A stretch of DNA of 64,000 nt from Peristeroidobacter agariperforans (lineage in GTDB: Bacteria; Pseudomonadota; Gammaproteobacteria; Steroidobacterales; Steroidobacteraceae). Location of the stretch: assembly GCF_004138335.1 (NCBI RefSeq), contig NZ_RYFW01000001.1, positions 2,108,001-2,172,000 on the forward strand, written 5' to 3'. This document shows positions 62,514 through 64,000 of the stretch, piece after piece. Each line of letters begins with the position of its first letter. Position 1 is the first letter of the stretch. A program made the position numbers and the translations under genes. The notes under the pieces are model-generated. The model was not told the origin of the DNA and searched no databases. It was given only the letters and a program-made list of their open reading frames with translations.

Positions 62514-63079
62514 TCAATCGAATCAAACGACATCGCAGTCGCAAGCATGGCGGCGCCGAAGCCGGCGGCCACATGACGCTGGTGCCGTTCATCGACATGC
62601 TGATGATCCTCACGGTGTTCTTGCTGGTGCACAACTCCGACGTGGACATCCTGCCGAACACCAAGTCGATCGCGATTCCCCAGTCGCTTTCGGACAAGAA
62701 GCCGCGGCCGAGCGTGGTGGTGATGATCACGAAGGAAGATCTGCTGGTGGATGGCAAGGCCATCGCCAAGGTCACCGATGTGATCAACTCGCAGGAGGCG
62801 GTGATTCAGCCGCTGAAGCGGGCGCTGCAGGGTCAGGCCGACACCGTGCTGGTGGACGCGGCCAAGCAGGAGGTCAAGGATCGCGAAGTCACCATCATGG
62901 GCGACAAGAACACGCCGTACAGCGTGCTTCGCAAGATCATGGCGACCTGCACCGATGCTGATTACGGCAAGGTATCGCTGGCGGTGGTCGAACGCGAAGG
63001 CGCGAATGCCGTCAGCCCGAGCGCAAGCGGGCGCACGGCGGCATTCAATGCCTCGGCGTCGAATGCCGTGGGTAGCTGA
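62510..63079 (+). CDS. ExbD/TolR-type motor protein, second copy
   Basis: A 189-residue protein with the helix LVPFIDMLMILTVFLLVHNS (Asp kept) and a periplasmic domain (VVVMITKEDLLVDGKAIAKVTDVI... LVDAAKQEVKDREVTIMGDKNTPYSVLRKIMATC) resembling the ExbD fold. The C-terminal 30 residues are Ser/Ala rich. It differs clearly from the first copy, so the pair is ancient rather than a recent duplication. It is followed 14 bases later by the transducer gene. Confidence 0.9.
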   Translation: MINRIKRHRSRKHGGAEAGGHMTLVPFIDMLMILTVFLLVHNSDVDILPNTKSIAIPQSLSDKKPRPSVVVMITKEDLLVDGKAIAKVTDVINSQEAVIQPLKRALQGQADTVLVDAAKQEVKDREVTIMGDKNTPYSVLRKIMATCTDADYGKVSLAVVEREGANAVSPSASGRTAAFNASASNAVGS

Positions 63080-63093
63080 GGAGCCGGCCACTC

Positions 63094-64000
63094 ATGAGCA
63101 CACTCGCCCCTTACTATCGTTTATATGACTTGCCTTGGTCGCCGACCGAGGAGGTCGAAGCGCGCTTCCGCAAGGTGGTGCGCAACGCCTTCATCCTGTT
63201 CGCCATCCTCGCGATCTTGATTCCTTTGATTCCAGTGCCGGAAAAGACCTTGGTGAAGGCGCCGGACATTCCCGATCGCATCGTCAAGCTGGTGATCGAG
63301 AAGAAGGCCCCGCCACCGCCGCCTCCGCCGCCGCCGAAGCTCGAGGAGAAGAAGCCGGAGCCGATCAAGCCGGTGGAGACTCCCAAGCCCGAGCCCAAGC
63401 CGCAGCCGACCGCTCGTGAGCGTGCGCAGAAGCAGATGGCGAACGTGGCGGACCAGTTTGCCGAGCTGCGTGACATGTCGGTGGCCGACAAGGCCATGCA
63501 GACCAAGAACCTCAGCGGCAAGGTCGGTGAGTCGACACGCTCGGAACGTTCGCTGCTGACTTCGAAGGTTGGCGCGAGCAGCGGCGGCATCAACACGGCC
63601 GCACTGAGTCGCGGTTACGGTGGCGGCCAGGGTGCGCTCGAAGGGCACACTACGACACAAGTAACGTCGTCGGTGCTCACTCAGCAGGCGCAGGACAAAG
63701 TGCAGCGGGGCAGCGGTAGCGGCAAGGCTTCGCGCAGCGAAGAAGAGATCGCGCTGGTCTTTGTCCGCAACAAGGGCGCCATCGACTCGATGTATCAGCG
63801 CGCCCTGCGCGACAAGCCTGAGCTGCAAGGCAAGGTCGTGCTCGAGCTGACCATTGCGCCCGACGGCTCGGTGCAGCGCTGCGAAATCCTGTCCAGCGAG
63901 CTCAACGACCCCGAGCTGGAGCGCAAGCTGGTGGCCCGAGTGAAGTCGTTCCGCTTCGAAGCGAAGGACGTTGGCACGATGACGGTCAGCAAGCCGATCG
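63094..64000 (+). CDS. AgmX/TonB-like energy transducer, 3' end beyond the window
   Basis: An open frame of about 302 codons that continues past base 64000. A cytoplasmic N-terminus leads to one helix (NAFILFAILAILIPLIPV, about 31-48), a proline-rich periplasm-spanning region (APPPPPPPPKLEEKKPEPIKPVETP), a Gly/Ser-rich linker and a C-terminal domain (LVFVRNKGAIDSMYQRALRDKPELQGKVVLELTIAPDGSVQRCEILSS). The last part is the AgmX/PglI C-terminal domain found in Myxococcus gliding proteins and related TonB-family proteins. It should couple the ExbB/ExbD motor to an outer-membrane partner. Confidence 0.9.
   Translation, partial: MSTLAPYYRLYDLPWSPTEEVEARFRKVVRNAFILFAILAILIPLIPVPEKTLVKAPDIPDRIVKLVIEKKAPPPPPPPPPKLEEKKPEPIKPVETPKPEPKPQPTARERAQKQMANVADQFAELRDMSVADKAMQTKNLSGKVGESTRSERSLLTSKVGASSGGINTAALSRGYGGGQGALEGHTTTQVTSSVLTQQAQDKVQRGSGSGKASRSEEEIALVFVRNKGAIDSMYQRALRDKPELQGKVVLELTIAPDGSVQRCEILSSELNDPELERKLVARVKSFRFEAKDVGTMTVSKPI

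Overview
The window is about 64 kb of GC-rich chromosome with dense, short-gap gene packing, many ATGA start/stop overlaps and many paralogous regulators. Family content (MHYT and hybrid kinases, a TonB/ExbB/ExbD set with TPR proteins, orphan GspG, Ohr, GFA proteins, Bcr-type pumps) and codon bias suggest a free-living gammaproteobacterium, perhaps near Steroidobacter, Nevskia or the Xanthomonadales. That placement is inference. There is no rRNA, tRNA, insertion sequence, prophage or CRISPR array that I can see.

Layout. 1-525: the end of an MscS-type channel. 530-11167: a signalling island with an MHYT/GAF histidine kinase, a CheY-like regulator and a REC-GGDEF diguanylate cyclase on the minus strand. 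On the plus strand it holds a PAS kinase with its receiver, and then a periplasmic binding protein, a porin-like protein and a 1041-residue hybrid kinase. 11193-27870: a mosaic of small regulator/effector units (LysR with SDR and MFS, a PIN nuclease, a di-haem cytochrome c peroxidase-like protein, a nitrilase-like protein lacking catalytic residues, a GH13 amylase, a Bcr pump, AraC regulators, VOC proteins, Ohr, TPR proteins, a GFA protein, TetR). 27881-29784: a TetR-type operator and two coupled paralogues plus a NIPSNAP protein. 29851-45543: metabolic and transport genes (YegD-like Hsp70, HAD phosphatase, acetolactate-synthase-like enzyme, NnrU, hydrolase, ABC exporter, DMT and MFS transporters), then a BlaI/M56-peptidase pair with two clear operators and an M20 peptidase. 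45562-52463 (minus strand): an MFS pump, thioredoxin, GspG, a SYLF protein, and a Ser/Thr kinase with TPRs coupled to an ECF sigma factor.

The most unusual part is 52464-64000. Divergent from the sigma/kinase pair is a secreted protein made almost entirely of twelve copies of a DGDTGGKRPV repeat. It is followed by a small exported protein and closed by a strong terminator, and it has a second intrinsic terminator in its leader. Next comes a cyclic-di-GMP-I (GEMM-I) riboswitch. It heads a long run of genes: a TlpA-like thioredoxin, a coiled-coil exported protein, three TPR proteins, a small exported protein, ExbB, two ExbD proteins and an AgmX/TonB-like transducer that runs off the window. This looks like a c-di-GMP-controlled, proton-motive-force-driven envelope machine. 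The GGDEF protein at 530-1420 shows that c-di-GMP signalling is present in the same genome.
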